Positions 1 through 7,930 of a stretch of 64,000 bases of DNA are shown piece after piece. The notes beneath the pieces are model-generated. The model saw only the letters and a list, made by a program, of their open reading frames with translations. It was not told the DNA's origin and did not search any database. Both the position numbers and the translations under genes were made by a program. Source of the stretch: Brooklawnia propionicigenes (GTDB lineage: Bacteria > Actinomycetota > Actinomycetes > Propionibacteriales > Propionibacteriaceae); contig NZ_AP028056.1 in the NCBI RefSeq assembly GCF_030297015.1, positions 2,614,939-2,678,938 on the forward strand. The letters are read 5' to 3'. The first letter of the stretch is position 1; every line of letters begins with the position of its first letter.

Positions 1-1252
1 AGCCATGGATGCGCTGGGTTGCCCGCCGCCGGACACCATCGTCGATGTGCTGTCGGGCGGTGAGCGGCGCCGCGTGGCATTGTGCAAGTTGCTGCTGCAA
101 CAGCCCGATCTGTTGCTGCTCGACGAGCCCACCAACCACCTGGACGCCGAATCGGTAGCTTGGCTGGAAGGTCACCTGAAGAGCTACCCGGGAGCGGTGC
201 TGTGCATCACTCACGACCGTTACTTCCTCGACAACGTGGTGGGATGGATCTGTGAGATCGACCGCGGACGCCTGTATCCCTACGAGGGCAACTACTCGAC
301 CTACCTCGAGACCAAGCGCAAGCGTCTGACCATCGAGGGTCAGAAGGATGCCAAGCGAGCCAAGATCTTGGAGCGCGAACTCGAGTGGGTGCGCTCGTCG
401 CCCAAAGCCCGGCAAGCCAAGAACAAGGCCCGCCTGGCCCGCTACGAGGAACTGGCCGCCGACGCCGAACGCAACCGTAAGCTCGATCCCGCCGAGATCA
501 ACATCCCGCCGGGTCCGCGGCTGGGCAGCCTGGTGCTCGAGGTGAACGATCTGCACAAGGCCTTCGACGACCGGGTGCTGATCAGCGGATTGACGTTCGA
601 CCTGCCGCGCGCCGGCATCGTCGGTGTGATCGGCCCGAACGGCGTCGGCAAGACCACGCTGTTCAAGATGATCGTCGGCGAGGAGCAGCCGGATTCGGGC
701 ACCCTGAAGGTCGGTGAGACCGTCAAGATCAGCTACGTCGACCAGGGCCGGGAAGGGCTGGATCCCGAGAAGAACGTCTGGGAGGTCGTCTCGGACAGGC
801 TCGACTACATCAAGGTGGGCAGCTTCGAGGTGCCCAGCCGCGCCTATGTGGCGTCCTTCGGTTTCAAGGGTCCCGATCAGCAGAAGCCGTCCGGCGTGCT
901 GTCGGGCGGTGAGCGTAACCGGCTGAACCTGGCTCTGACCCTGAAGCAGGGCGGCAATCTGCTGCTCCTCGACGAGCCGACCAACGACTTGGATGTCGAG
1001 ACGCTGCAGAGCCTCGAAGATGCGCTGCTGGAATTTCCCGGCTGTGCCGTGGTGATCTCCCACGACCGCTGGTTCCTCGACCGGGTGGCCACCCACATCC
1101 TTGCCTGGGAAGGTGAGGACGACCACGGTCTGCCGCGCTGGTTCTGGTTCGAGGGCAACTTCGCCGACTACGAGAAGAACAAGCTGGAGCGGCTCGGCGA
1201 GGAGGCTGCGCGTCCGCACGCCAGCAAGCACCGTCGATTGATGCGCGACTGA
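1..1252 (+). CDS. ettA: Energy-dependent translational throttle protein EttA (ABC-F ATPase), 3' part
   Basis: This is the C-terminal 416 or so residues of an ABC-F protein; the 5' end lies outside the window, since the frame is open to the left edge. The first ATPase shows its signature (LSGGERRR), Walker B (LLLLDEPTNHLD) and switch histidine. A helical linker carrying RQAKNKARLARYEEL, the P-site-tRNA interaction motif typical of EttA, follows. The second ATPase has Walker A (GPNGVGKTT), signature LSGGERNR and Walker B LLLLDEPTNDLD. There are no membrane segments, as expected for ABC-F. In the family it binds the ribosomal E site and gates the first elongation step according to ATP level. The stop codon lies inside an 18-bp tandem repeat shared with the end of the convergent regulator gene. 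Confidence 0.93.
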   Translation, partial: AMDALGCPPPDTIVDVLSGGERRRVALCKLLLQQPDLLLLDEPTNHLDAESVAWLEGHLKSYPGAVLCITHDRYFLDNVVGWICEIDRGRLYPYEGNYSTYLETKRKRLTIEGQKDAKRAKILERELEWVRSSPKARQAKNKARLARYEELAADAERNRKLDPAEINIPPGPRLGSLVLEVNDLHKAFDDRVLISGLTFDLPRAGIVGVIGPNGVGKTTLFKMIVGEEQPDSGTLKVGETVKISYVDQGREGLDPEKNVWEVVSDRLDYIKVGSFEVPSRAYVASFGFKGPDQQKPSGVLSGGERNRLNLALTLKQGGNLLLLDEPTNDLDVETLQSLEDALLEFPGCAVVISHDRWFLDRVATHILAWEGEDDHGLPRWFWFEGNFADYEKNKLERLGEEAARPHASKHRRLMRD

Positions 1253-1285
1253 TCAGCCTCGGGGCTCTGATCAACCTCGGGGCTG
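1250..1285. repeat. 18-bp tandem repeat, two copies
   Basis: Two adjacent near-identical units, starting TGATCAGCCTCGGGGCT and TGATCAACCTCGGGGCT, span the ettA stop codon and the 3' end of the convergent GntR gene. The first copy supplies the ettA stop, and the second encodes the last residues of the regulator. It looks like a recent local duplication. Confidence 0.75.
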
Positions 1286-2008
1286 GGGACTGCTGTTGCC
1301 CAGCTCTTCGGCCGATTGCAGGACGATGTCGAGGCAGGCCGTCACCGCGGTTGGGGCATCTCCTGATGCAATCGCGGTGGCGAGCTCGAGGTGCCGGTGG
1401 CTGGCCTGCGGGTCGGGGATGATGGGCATCAACCCCAGCCGGTACTTGCCGGCAAGGATCTCGTTCAAGATCTGCTCGAGGCTCGCGAACAGCGGGTTGC
1501 CCGACGACTGCAGCAGCAATCTGTGGAAGACCACGTCGGCTTCGACGAACTCGTCGACCTTGCCCATCGAACCGGATTCGACCATGCGGGCCGCCAGTCG
1601 GATCATCTCGGCCGCGCGATCGGAGTCGATCCGCTCCGCAGCGAGCCTCGCGGCTTGTGGCTCGACTGCCGTGCGCAGCTCGACCAGTGAACGGAACTGT
1701 TCGTCCCGTTGGGCTGGATCGTCCAGCCGCCAGGCGATCACATCGGGCGCGAACGCGTTCCACCGGCTGGGATCTTGCACCACGGTGCCGCGGTGCTTGC
1801 GGGACTGTACGAGCCCGTTGCCGGACAAGGCGCTCATCGCCTCGCGGATGACCGAGCGCGATACGTCCAGCTGATCGGCGAGTTCGTCCATCCGCAGTAC
1901 CGTCCCGCCGGGCCAGCGCCCGGTGACGATCTGCTTACCGAGTTGCTCGATCACCTCGCGCTGCAACAGGCCTCCCGAGGGGCTGGGCGTCGGCTGTGCT
2001 GCGGACAC
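1271..2008 (-). CDS. GntR family transcriptional regulator, FadR/FCD subfamily
   Basis: This 245-residue protein has an N-terminal winged helix (about residues 13-77; LADQLDVSRSVIREAMSALSGNGLV is the GntR recognition region) and a C-terminal all-helical FCD ligand domain with the usual acidic and histidine metal-site residues (ADVVFHRLL, SHRHLELATAI). FCD regulators sense small organic acids or sugars. It is divergent from a sugar ABC transporter, and three palindromes lie in the gap, so control of the transporter and of itself is the simplest reading. The GTG start at 2008 was chosen because a GGAGA ribosome-binding site precedes it; that site overlaps the palindrome at 2016-2028. Confidence 0.88.
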   Translation of the reverse strand: MSAAQPTPSPSGGLLQREVIEQLGKQIVTGRWPGGTVLRMDELADQLDVSRSVIREAMSALSGNGLVQSRKHRGTVVQDPSRWNAFAPDVIAWRLDDPAQRDEQFRSLVELRTAVEPQAARLAAERIDSDRAAEMIRLAARMVESGSMGKVDEFVEADVVFHRLLLQSSGNPLFASLEQILNEILAGKYRLGLMPIIPDPQASHRHLELATAIASGDAPTAVTACLDIVLQSAEELGNSSPQPRG

Positions 2009-2015
2009 TGCGTCT

Positions 2016-2028
2016 CCAATCTGATTGG
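2016..2028. promoter_or_regulatory. Palindrome over the GntR gene ribosome-binding site (putative operator)
   Basis: CCAATCTGATTGG has perfect 6-bp arms around one central base. It overlaps the ribosome-binding site of the GntR gene. The shape fits GntR/FCD operators, so autoregulation is inferred. Confidence 0.5.
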
Positions 2029-2049
2029 TTACGGCTTGGCCACCATTTC

Positions 2050-2065
2050 TGTGAAGAGCTTCACA
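2050..2065. promoter_or_regulatory. Palindrome in the GntR/ABC transporter gap (putative operator)
   Basis: TGTGAAGAGCTTCACA has perfect 7-bp arms around a 2-bp centre. It lies in the divergent promoter region. It is a candidate binding site for the adjacent FCD regulator or for a global regulator. Confidence 0.45.
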
Positions 2066-2125
2066 GCTCGATAAGTCTGATTTATTCTAGGTCATGCCGC
2101 GGATGTGCAAGCGTATCCGTGGGTA

Positions 2126-2139
2126 ACTCAACGTTGAGT
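2126..2139. promoter_or_regulatory. Perfect 14-bp palindrome upstream of the binding-protein gene
   Basis: ACTCAACGTTGAGT is a perfect 14-bp palindrome about 10 bp upstream of the AAAGGAG ribosome-binding site of the sugar-binding lipoprotein gene. A repressor bound here would block transcription of the transporter. Confidence 0.5.
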
Positions 2140-2159
2140 AGACAATCAAAGGAGATGCA

Positions 2160-3446
2160 GTGAGACGCTTACATGCAATGGGTGTCACGTTCGCACTGGC
2201 TGTTCCCCTCGTGGTATCGGGATGTGGGGGAGGGGAAGCTGCGCAAGCGCCGAGCGACACCGTGCGAGTGACGCTTGCCAATCACGTCTGGACCGAGAAC
2301 ATCAAGGCTCAGTTCGACGATTTCACCGCGCAGACCGGCCTGAAAGTGGAACTCACGCAGCTTGGCGAAGATCAGTTGTCTGATCAGTACAACGTCAAGC
2401 TCAACGCGGGCTCGTCCGATATCGACGTCATGATGTACCGGCCGCTGCAAGAGGGCAAGATGTTCGCCCGCAACGGATGGATGGCGGACCTGTCCGACAA
2501 GGTCACCAGCAACCCGGAATGGGATTGGGACGACTACCAGGCCGGTCCGGTCACCGCCACCACCTATGAGGGTCAGGTGGTCGGGGTGCCGATCATCACC
2601 GAGACGCAGGTGCTGTACTACCGCAAGGACCTGTTGGAGGCATCGGGATTCACCGCGCCACCGGCGACGATGGATGAGCTGAAGGAGATGTCTGCCAAGA
2701 TCAATGAGGACAACCCGGGCGTTGCGGGCTTCGTCGCCCGCACCGGACGCACGGCCGCAGTCACGCAGTTCTCCAGCTTCCTGTTCAGCTACGGAGGCGA
2801 CTTCGACGACGGTGCGGGCGTGGCGACCCTGGATACCCAGGCCGCCCATGATGCCTACGACATGTACGGGTCTTTGATCCGTGAGTACGGACCCGCCAAT
2901 GTCAGCACCGACATGAGCTGGCCCGAGGCCATGGCCGTGTTCACCCAGGGCCAGGCAGGCTTCTATGTCGAGGCGAACTCGCTGTACAAGAACGCCACCG
3001 ATCCGACGAAGTCCCAGGTCGCCGACACGGTCGGCTTCGCCGCGTTCCCCGCGGGCCCGGCCGGATCACGACCGTACAACATCCCGTCATGGGCGCTTGG
3101 AGTCAATGCCGGTTCCACGAACATCGACAATGCCTGGAAGTTCATCGAGTGGGCCACCAGCAAGGAGCAGACGCTGCTGAATCAGCAGGCGGGCGTGCCG
3201 AGTGCGCGCACCTCGGTCTGGGCGGATCCGCAAGCGACCCAGGACTACCCGCCGGATCTGTTGGCCGCCGCGCAAGCTGCCGCCGACGACGGTGTCGGTC
3301 ATGATCGTCCGTTGGTCGTCCAGGTGGCGAAGGCTCGGGAGATCGTCGGTCAGCCGATCGTGGACTCGATCACTGGCAAGGATCTCGACGCGTCCCTGGC
3401 CGGCGCTCAGACCTCCTACCAGGCGTTCCTCGACGACGAGAAGTAG
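2160..3446 (+). CDS. Sugar ABC transporter substrate-binding lipoprotein (extracellular family 1)
   Basis: This 428-residue extracellular solute-binding protein starts with a signal peptide whose lipobox ends VVSGC (Cys21 or so), so it should be lipid-anchored outside the membrane. The body has the family-1 (MalE-like) pattern: VTLANHVWTENIKAQFDDF at the start, DVMMYRPLQ, and YYRKDLLEASGF. It captures a sugar for the two permeases encoded next; no ATPase gene is adjacent, so a shared MsiK-type ATPase elsewhere is likely. The GTG start has AAAGGAG 6-7 nt upstream. Substrate cannot be read from the sequence; the linked dehydrogenases suggest a sugar, polyol or inositol-like compound. Confidence 0.9.
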   Translation: MRRLHAMGVTFALAVPLVVSGCGGGEAAQAPSDTVRVTLANHVWTENIKAQFDDFTAQTGLKVELTQLGEDQLSDQYNVKLNAGSSDIDVMMYRPLQEGKMFARNGWMADLSDKVTSNPEWDWDDYQAGPVTATTYEGQVVGVPIITETQVLYYRKDLLEASGFTAPPATMDELKEMSAKINEDNPGVAGFVARTGRTAAVTQFSSFLFSYGGDFDDGAGVATLDTQAAHDAYDMYGSLIREYGPANVSTDMSWPEAMAVFTQGQAGFYVEANSLYKNATDPTKSQVADTVGFAAFPAGPAGSRPYNIPSWALGVNAGSTNIDNAWKFIEWATSKEQTLLNQQAGVPSARTSVWADPQATQDYPPDLLAAAQAAADDGVGHDRPLVVQVAKAREIVGQPIVDSITGKDLDASLAGAQTSYQAFLDDEK

Positions 3447-3455
3447 CAGGGCCGA

Positions 3456-3544
3456 TCGGGCCGCCGGAGCCTTGGTACTGCCGGCCGGCCCGAGCGGGTC
3501 AATACCCAATCGGAGATGCACGAGACTGCTCGTGCATCTCCGAT
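3456..3544 (+). promoter_or_regulatory. Two consecutive hairpins between binding protein and permeases
   Basis: First hairpin: TCGGGCCG (3456-3463) pairs with CGGCCCGA (3486-3493). Second hairpin: a perfect 16-bp stem, 3509-3524 with 3529-3544, and a 4-nt loop. No T-run follows, so this is more likely an mRNA stabiliser or attenuator than a full terminator. In binding-protein transporters such elements raise the lipoprotein over the permeases. Confidence 0.7.
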
Positions 3545-3574
3545 CTCAGTCCCTCATATTCGCTAAGGCGACAC

Positions 3575-4534
3575 ATGTCTGCTCCAATTGATAACCCGGC
3601 GTCCGGCCAAGCCGTCGCTGTGGACCAGCCCAGTCGGCCGCAACCGCGCCAAAGCACCTTCTCGCGCTGGGCCAATCGGCACCGCAAGTGGCTATTCGCA
3701 GCTCCCGCGATGGTATTCACGGCAGCAATGCTCATCTTTCCGCTCGTCTGGACGATCTACCTGAGCCTCACGAATGCTCAGGGCTCCGTGCGAGCACCCA
3801 AGTCCTTCATCGGCTTCGACAACTACATCGATGTACTCACCGACACCGAGCGCTTCTGGCCGGCCGTCGGGCGCACCCTGGTGTTCACCGTGGGAGTGCT
3901 GATTGCCCAGATGGTTCTGGGCATGTGCATCGCGCTGCTGCTCCGCAGATCGTTCCGTGGCCAGGGCATCGTCCGGGTGGCGATTCTGTTGCCCCTGGTC
4001 GCCACGCCGGTAGCGGTCGGCATGATGTGGAGACTGATATTCGACCCGAACATCGGTCCCGCTAACTACCTGCTCAGTTTCGTCGGGCTTGGTCCGTTCT
4101 CCTGGCTGGCAGGGGAGCGGACAGCATTGCCGACCACGATGCTCATCGATGTTTGGCAGTGGACTCCCATGGTGGCGCTGATCCTGCTGGCAGGCTTGAC
4201 ATCATTGTCCGACGAGGTCGATGAAGCGGCCGCGATCGACGGCGCCAGCACCTGGCAGCGATTCTGGTTCGTGACTCTTCCGCTGGTTTGGCCGAGCGTG
4301 CTGGTGGCGTTGCTGCTGCGCGGCATCGACGCGCTCAAGACCTTCGACATCTTGTATGCGACCAAGGGACGTGGCGGGGGATCCTTCCACGAGGTCGAGA
4401 CGCTCAACGTCTATGCGTACGGCCTGAGCTTCGACTACAACGAGTATGGTGTCGCGTCCACTGTGCTCATCTTGTTCTTCGCGCTGATCATCGCGGCGAT
4501 GCTGGCGCTCACCTCGCGGACCAAGGAGCGATGA
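3575..4534 (+). CDS. Sugar ABC transporter permease (MalF/UgpA type)
   Basis: This 319-residue membrane protein has six predicted segments; the first is around residues 45-68 (WLFAAPAMVFTAAMLIFPL) after a proline-rich cytoplasmic tail. The EAA loop is present (EAAAIDGASTWQRFWFVTLPLVWPS split by normal spacing), which docks the ATPase. It forms the channel with the product of the next gene. ATG with an AAGG ribosome-binding site; the last codons overlap the next gene by ATGA, implying translational coupling. Confidence 0.9.
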   Translation: MSAPIDNPASGQAVAVDQPSRPQPRQSTFSRWANRHRKWLFAAPAMVFTAAMLIFPLVWTIYLSLTNAQGSVRAPKSFIGFDNYIDVLTDTERFWPAVGRTLVFTVGVLIAQMVLGMCIALLLRRSFRGQGIVRVAILLPLVATPVAVGMMWRLIFDPNIGPANYLLSFVGLGPFSWLAGERTALPTTMLIDVWQWTPMVALILLAGLTSLSDEVDEAAAIDGASTWQRFWFVTLPLVWPSVLVALLLRGIDALKTFDILYATKGRGGGSFHEVETLNVYAYGLSFDYNEYGVASTVLILFFALIIAAMLALTSRTKER

Positions 4535-5349
4535 TGCGAGTCTCAAGTGGATACCGCGTCTTCCGTATCGTGGCGATCGCGTTGCTGCTGTTCATCATGC
4601 TGATGCCGCTGGCATGGATGGTGCTCAGCTCGTTCAAGACCAATGTGCAGATCTACGACACCGCAACGGTCTTCAGATTCACCCCGACCATGGAGAACTA
4701 CCAGAAGGTCTTCCAGCAGGCGAACTTCGGCAAGTTCATGTGGAACAGCTTCCTGGTCGCCGCATTGTCGACGGGTATTTCGCTGGTGCTCGGAGTGCCG
4801 GCCGCCTACTCCATGAGCCGTTTCGTGATGAAACGGCAGGCGGTGGTCGTGCTGATGGCCCGCGTCATCCCCGGTGTTTCCCTGCTCGTGCCGTGGTACT
4901 ACCTGTTCAGCAATCTGCGGATGGTCGGTGGCTACGGCGTCTTGATCCTGTCGCACATGTTCGTCGCGCTGCCGCTGATTCTGTACATCATGATGGGCTT
5001 CTTCGACGGCATGCCGACCGAATTGGAGGAGGCGGCTCAAGTCGACGGACTCACCCCGATCGGTGCGATGTGGCATATCACGCTGCCGATGAGCACGCCC
5101 GGGATCGCGACCGCATCGATCCTGTCGTTCATCTTCAGCTGGAACAACTTCATGTTCGCTCTGGTGCTGTCGGGAGCCGATACCAAGACCCTGCCGGTGG
5201 CGATCTTCGACTTCATCGGCTACGCCAGCATCGACTGGGGCGGGCTGATGGCGGCCGCCAGCGTGGTGACCCTGCCGATCATGGTCATCGCGTTGTTCTT
5301 CCAGAAGTATGTGGTCACCGGCCTGACCGCGGGTGCGGTCAAGGGCTGA
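4531..5349 (+). CDS. Sugar ABC transporter permease (MalG/UgpE type)
   Basis: This 272-residue permease partners the preceding MalF-type protein. The N-terminal segment (IVAIALLLFIMLMPLAWMV) is followed by the conserved SSFKTN motif of MalG-type permeases, and the EAA loop reads LEEAAQVDGLTPIGAMW. The ATG at 4531 overlaps the upstream stop (ATGA); an alternative ATG is at 4534. The frame stays open further upstream, but that extension lies wholly within the previous permease gene and is not protein-like. The gene ends before a strong palindromic terminator. Confidence 0.9.
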   Translation: MMRVSSGYRVFRIVAIALLLFIMLMPLAWMVLSSFKTNVQIYDTATVFRFTPTMENYQKVFQQANFGKFMWNSFLVAALSTGISLVLGVPAAYSMSRFVMKRQAVVVLMARVIPGVSLLVPWYYLFSNLRMVGGYGVLILSHMFVALPLILYIMMGFFDGMPTELEEAAQVDGLTPIGAMWHITLPMSTPGIATASILSFIFSWNNFMFALVLSGADTKTLPVAIFDFIGYASIDWGGLMAAASVVTLPIMVIALFFQKYVVTGLTAGAVKG

Positions 5350-5363
5350 GGCCGAGACGTTCC

Positions 5364-5424
5364 GGCCCCCGAGGTTCGGCCGATCACGGGTACTCGCTAC
5401 CGGTGATCGGCCGGCCTCGGGGGC
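5364..5424. terminator. Bidirectional terminator hairpin
   Basis: GGCCCCCGAGG at 5364-5374 pairs with CCTCGGGGGCC at 5414-5424. Within it, CGGCCGATCAC pairs with GTGATCGGCCG. It separates the convergent permease and Gfo/Idh/MocA genes. Confidence 0.8.
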
Positions 5425-5449
5425 CGGGTGCAGTCAGGACTACAACGAC

Positions 5450-6538
5450 TCAGGACTGCAGCGGGAGCTTCACCCAGCCGTGCTCGGCCTGCGAGCGGTA
5501 GATGGCGGTGAACAGTTCGACCGTGCGGCGGCCGTCGTCCAGCGTGATCAGCGGCTCGCGGTCCTCGCGGATCGCCGACAGGAAATCGGCCAGCTGCTCA
5601 CGGTGGAAGTAGTACATCGAATCCACCGAATTGAAGAACTCCGAGTCCTCGGCCTGGAGTTCGGCAAGCCGATCCTCTTCACGGGCGATCGTCCACAGAT
5701 CATTGACCGGCGGCTCGGTGATGCCCGACATGCCCGCGATGAACATCGCACCGCCATCGGTTTGAACCCCGACACTGGCGCCATTCGATCCGTGCACCCG
5801 GACATTGCCGAACAGTGCCGGATTCTGCGAGTTGCTCACCACGATGTTGCCGAGCGCCCCACTGCGGAACCGGATCAGTGCCATGGCGGTGTCGTCCACC
5901 TCGAGATCGGGATGGTTGAGCGTGTCCCAGCAGCCCACCACCTCGTCGACCTCACCCATGTACCACAGCAGCAGGTCGAGTTGGTGCGGCGCCTGATTGA
6001 CCAGTACACCGCCGCCCTCACCGGCCCAGGTGCCGCGCCAGGGATCGGAGCGGTAGTAGCCCATGTCGCGCCAGCCCAGCATGTTGACCGTGCCGAGGAT
6101 CGGATGACCCAGCTTGCCGGCATCGATGGCCTGCTTGATGCGCATGGCCGGATGATAGAAGCGCCGCTGGCAGATCGTCGTGCCGATCACGCGGGACTGC
6201 TGGGCGGCGGCGATGATCGCATCGCAGTCGGCCAGCGTCGATGCCAGCGGCTTCTCGATGGCGATATGCAAGCCGAGCCGTGCCGCCTCGACCGCGTAGC
6301 TCTCGTGGTTGGGGTGCGGCGTGCAGATGCTTACCGCCTGCGCACCGGTCCGGTCGACCAGTTCGGCCAGCGAGTCGAAGCCGGGCACACCGTACTCGGC
6401 GCCGAAGGCCGCGCCGCGTCCCGGCCTGGTGCCCACCGCTCCGACGAACTCGCTGCCGTCCAGCGACTGGTAGCACTTGGCGTGGAAATGCCCGACTTTG
6501 CCGCAACCCAGCACCGCGGTCTTGATTGTGTCGCTCAT
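5450..6538 (-). CDS. Gfo/Idh/MocA family NAD(P)-dependent oxidoreductase
   Basis: This 362-residue protein has an N-terminal Rossmann fold (VLGCGKVGHFHAKCYQSL, an acidic or polar strand-2 end) followed by the family dyad EKPLA at about residue 95. The C-terminal alpha/beta domain contains the conserved substrate region GVLVNQAPHQLDLLLWYMG, with the histidine expected for sugar or inositol dehydrogenases. Members oxidise hydroxyls on sugars, inositols and their derivatives in the cytoplasm. It overlaps the upstream zinc dehydrogenase gene by ATGA and converges on the sugar transporter, so they probably handle the same substrate. Exact reaction unknown. Confidence 0.88.
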   Translation of the reverse strand: MSDTIKTAVLGCGKVGHFHAKCYQSLDGSEFVGAVGTRPGRGAAFGAEYGVPGFDSLAELVDRTGAQAVSICTPHPNHESYAVEAARLGLHIAIEKPLASTLADCDAIIAAAQQSRVIGTTICQRRFYHPAMRIKQAIDAGKLGHPILGTVNMLGWRDMGYYRSDPWRGTWAGEGGGVLVNQAPHQLDLLLWYMGEVDEVVGCWDTLNHPDLEVDDTAMALIRFRSGALGNIVVSNSQNPALFGNVRVHGSNGASVGVQTDGGAMFIAGMSGITEPPVNDLWTIAREEDRLAELQAEDSEFFNSVDSMYYFHREQLADFLSAIREDREPLITLDDGRRTVELFTAIYRSQAEHGWVKLPLQS

Positions 6539-7590
6539 GCGACGACCTCCTCGACCTCGGGCAGCAGCACGATCTTGTTGAGGCCCGGCTCACGGTTGTA
6601 GACTCGGGTGATCCATTCATGCCCGGCCGACAACGGCACCGATTTCGAGATCAGCGCCTCGACATCCACCTTGCCGTCGGCAATCAGCTGCAGGCATTCG
6701 TTGTACTCACCGGCCGATGCGCAGGTACCGAAGAGGCTGATCTGGCGGGTTACCACCCACTGCAGCGGGAAGCCGATGTGCTGTGCGAGATTGCCGATCA
6801 GCACCACCGAGCCGTCCAGCTTCACCGAACGGACGGACAGGTCGACGGTCGCTTCGATACCTGTGGCATCGAAGGCGATGTCGACGCCCTTGCCGCCGGG
6901 GGTTGCCGCCAACAGGCGTGCCAACGCATCGGGCGCAGCCGAGTTGATGACGGCGTCCGCACCATTGTCCAAGGCCGTCGCCAGCTTGGCGTCGTCGATG
7001 TCGACAGCGATGATCGGTCCTGCGCCCATGGCCTTGACGACCTGCAGCGTGAGCAGGCCGATCGTCCCGACTCCCACGATCACCGCGCTCATACCCGGCT
7101 TCACCGGGGTGCGGGTGGCCGCGTGGTAGGCGATGGCCAGCGGCTCGACCATCGCGGCCTGCACATAGCTGACCTCGTCGGGCAGCCGGTAGCAGATGTA
7201 GGCCGGTACCACGAGATAGTCGGCGAAGGCTCCGTCTCTGCGGTAGTCGTCGCAGGAGACGCCGAGCACCTGACGGTTGGTGCACAGATTCACGTTGCCC
7301 GCCAGACAGGCATCGCACTGGTTGCAATAGACCGTGGAGTCGAAGGTGACCCGGTCACCGACCGACCAGCCCTCGACGCCAGGGCCGACCGCTTCGATCT
7401 GGCCGGACGCCTCGTGTCCCATGATGTCGGGCGGCTGCCGTCGTCCCGATGAGCCGTCCATGCCGTGCACGTCGCTGCCGCATACCGCGCAGGCCTTCAC
7501 CTTGATGAGCACCTCGCCGGTGCCCGGTGTGGGGGTGGGCACATCGAGATAGTCGAACTTGTTGTACTCGGTGAGCACCAATGCTTTCAT
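6535..7590 (-). CDS. Zinc-dependent alcohol dehydrogenase (sorbitol/threonine dehydrogenase-like)
   Basis: This is a 351-residue medium-chain dehydrogenase. The catalytic zinc ligands are seen in ACAVCGSDVHG and MGHE, and the structural zinc cluster is CNQCDACLAGNVNLC. The cofactor fold carries GVGTIGLLTLQVVKAMGA with an acidic VDID, favouring NAD. I chose the ATG at 7590 because homology begins there (MKALVLTEYNKFDYLDVP); the longer open frame upstream is low-complexity arginine-rich and not real. It is the first gene of a two-gene operon with the Gfo/Idh/MocA enzyme and probably oxidises a polyol or sugar brought in by the nearby ABC system. Confidence 0.88.
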   Translation of the reverse strand: MKALVLTEYNKFDYLDVPTPTPGTGEVLIKVKACAVCGSDVHGMDGSSGRRQPPDIMGHEASGQIEAVGPGVEGWSVGDRVTFDSTVYCNQCDACLAGNVNLCTNRQVLGVSCDDYRRDGAFADYLVVPAYICYRLPDEVSYVQAAMVEPLAIAYHAATRTPVKPGMSAVIVGVGTIGLLTLQVVKAMGAGPIIAVDIDDAKLATALDNGADAVINSAAPDALARLLAATPGGKGVDIAFDATGIEATVDLSVRSVKLDGSVVLIGNLAQHIGFPLQWVVTRQISLFGTCASAGEYNECLQLIADGKVDVEALISKSVPLSAGHEWITRVYNREPGLNKIVLLPEVEEVVA

Positions 7591-7930
7591 GCCTGCGCCT
7601 CCTGCGACGACGTGGATGCCGGACGACCGTCGTGCGGGTCTACGTCTGTCGACGAGGTCCATTCTTGCGCAGCTGGCGCAGCAACCATAGGGGGTGCCAC
7701 TTTCGTAGATCGTGCAGCATGTCGTTGATCGTGCAGTATGGAGCCGGCCGATGGGTGCGGGCGATGCCGCTCGGTGGCCGCGCCCCCATCTGGGCAGCGT
7801 CCCCCACAGAACGCTCGCCGTTGAGCAGTTCGCTTCTGTTGGAACGCGAGCGAACTGACTTATGGCGAGCGTCTGGGATGGACGGCGAGCGTTTGGGATG
7901 GACGGCGGACGGCGAGCGTCCGAGCGGCGG
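7591..7930. other. 340-bp intergenic region with repeats and an inverted repeat
   Basis: No credible gene is seen. It holds a 9-bp inverted repeat (CAGTTCGCT at 7826-7834 with AGCGAACTG at 7849-7857) and a 20-bp tandem repeat (7864-7903 plus a partial third copy to about 7918). It lies between two minus-strand genes, so it should contain the 3' end of the FAD oxidase mRNA and the promoter of the zinc dehydrogenase operon; I cannot place either precisely. Confidence 0.5.
7864..7903. repeat. 20-bp tandem repeat (two full copies and a partial third)
   Basis: Units GGCGAGCGTCTGGGATGGAC and GGCGAGCGTTTGGGATGGAC are adjacent. A further GGCGAGCGTC follows after 7 bp (7911-7920). There are too few copies and no spacers, so it is not a CRISPR array. 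Confidence 0.7.

Noticed and set aside
864-1763. Long minus-strand reading frame across ettA and the GntR gene
   Set aside because: Arginine/serine/proline-rich composition typical of a shadow of GC-rich genes. It covers two well-supported genes in other frames.
7864-7920. CRISPR array
   Set aside because: Units are contiguous, with no spacers, and no cas gene is present in the window.
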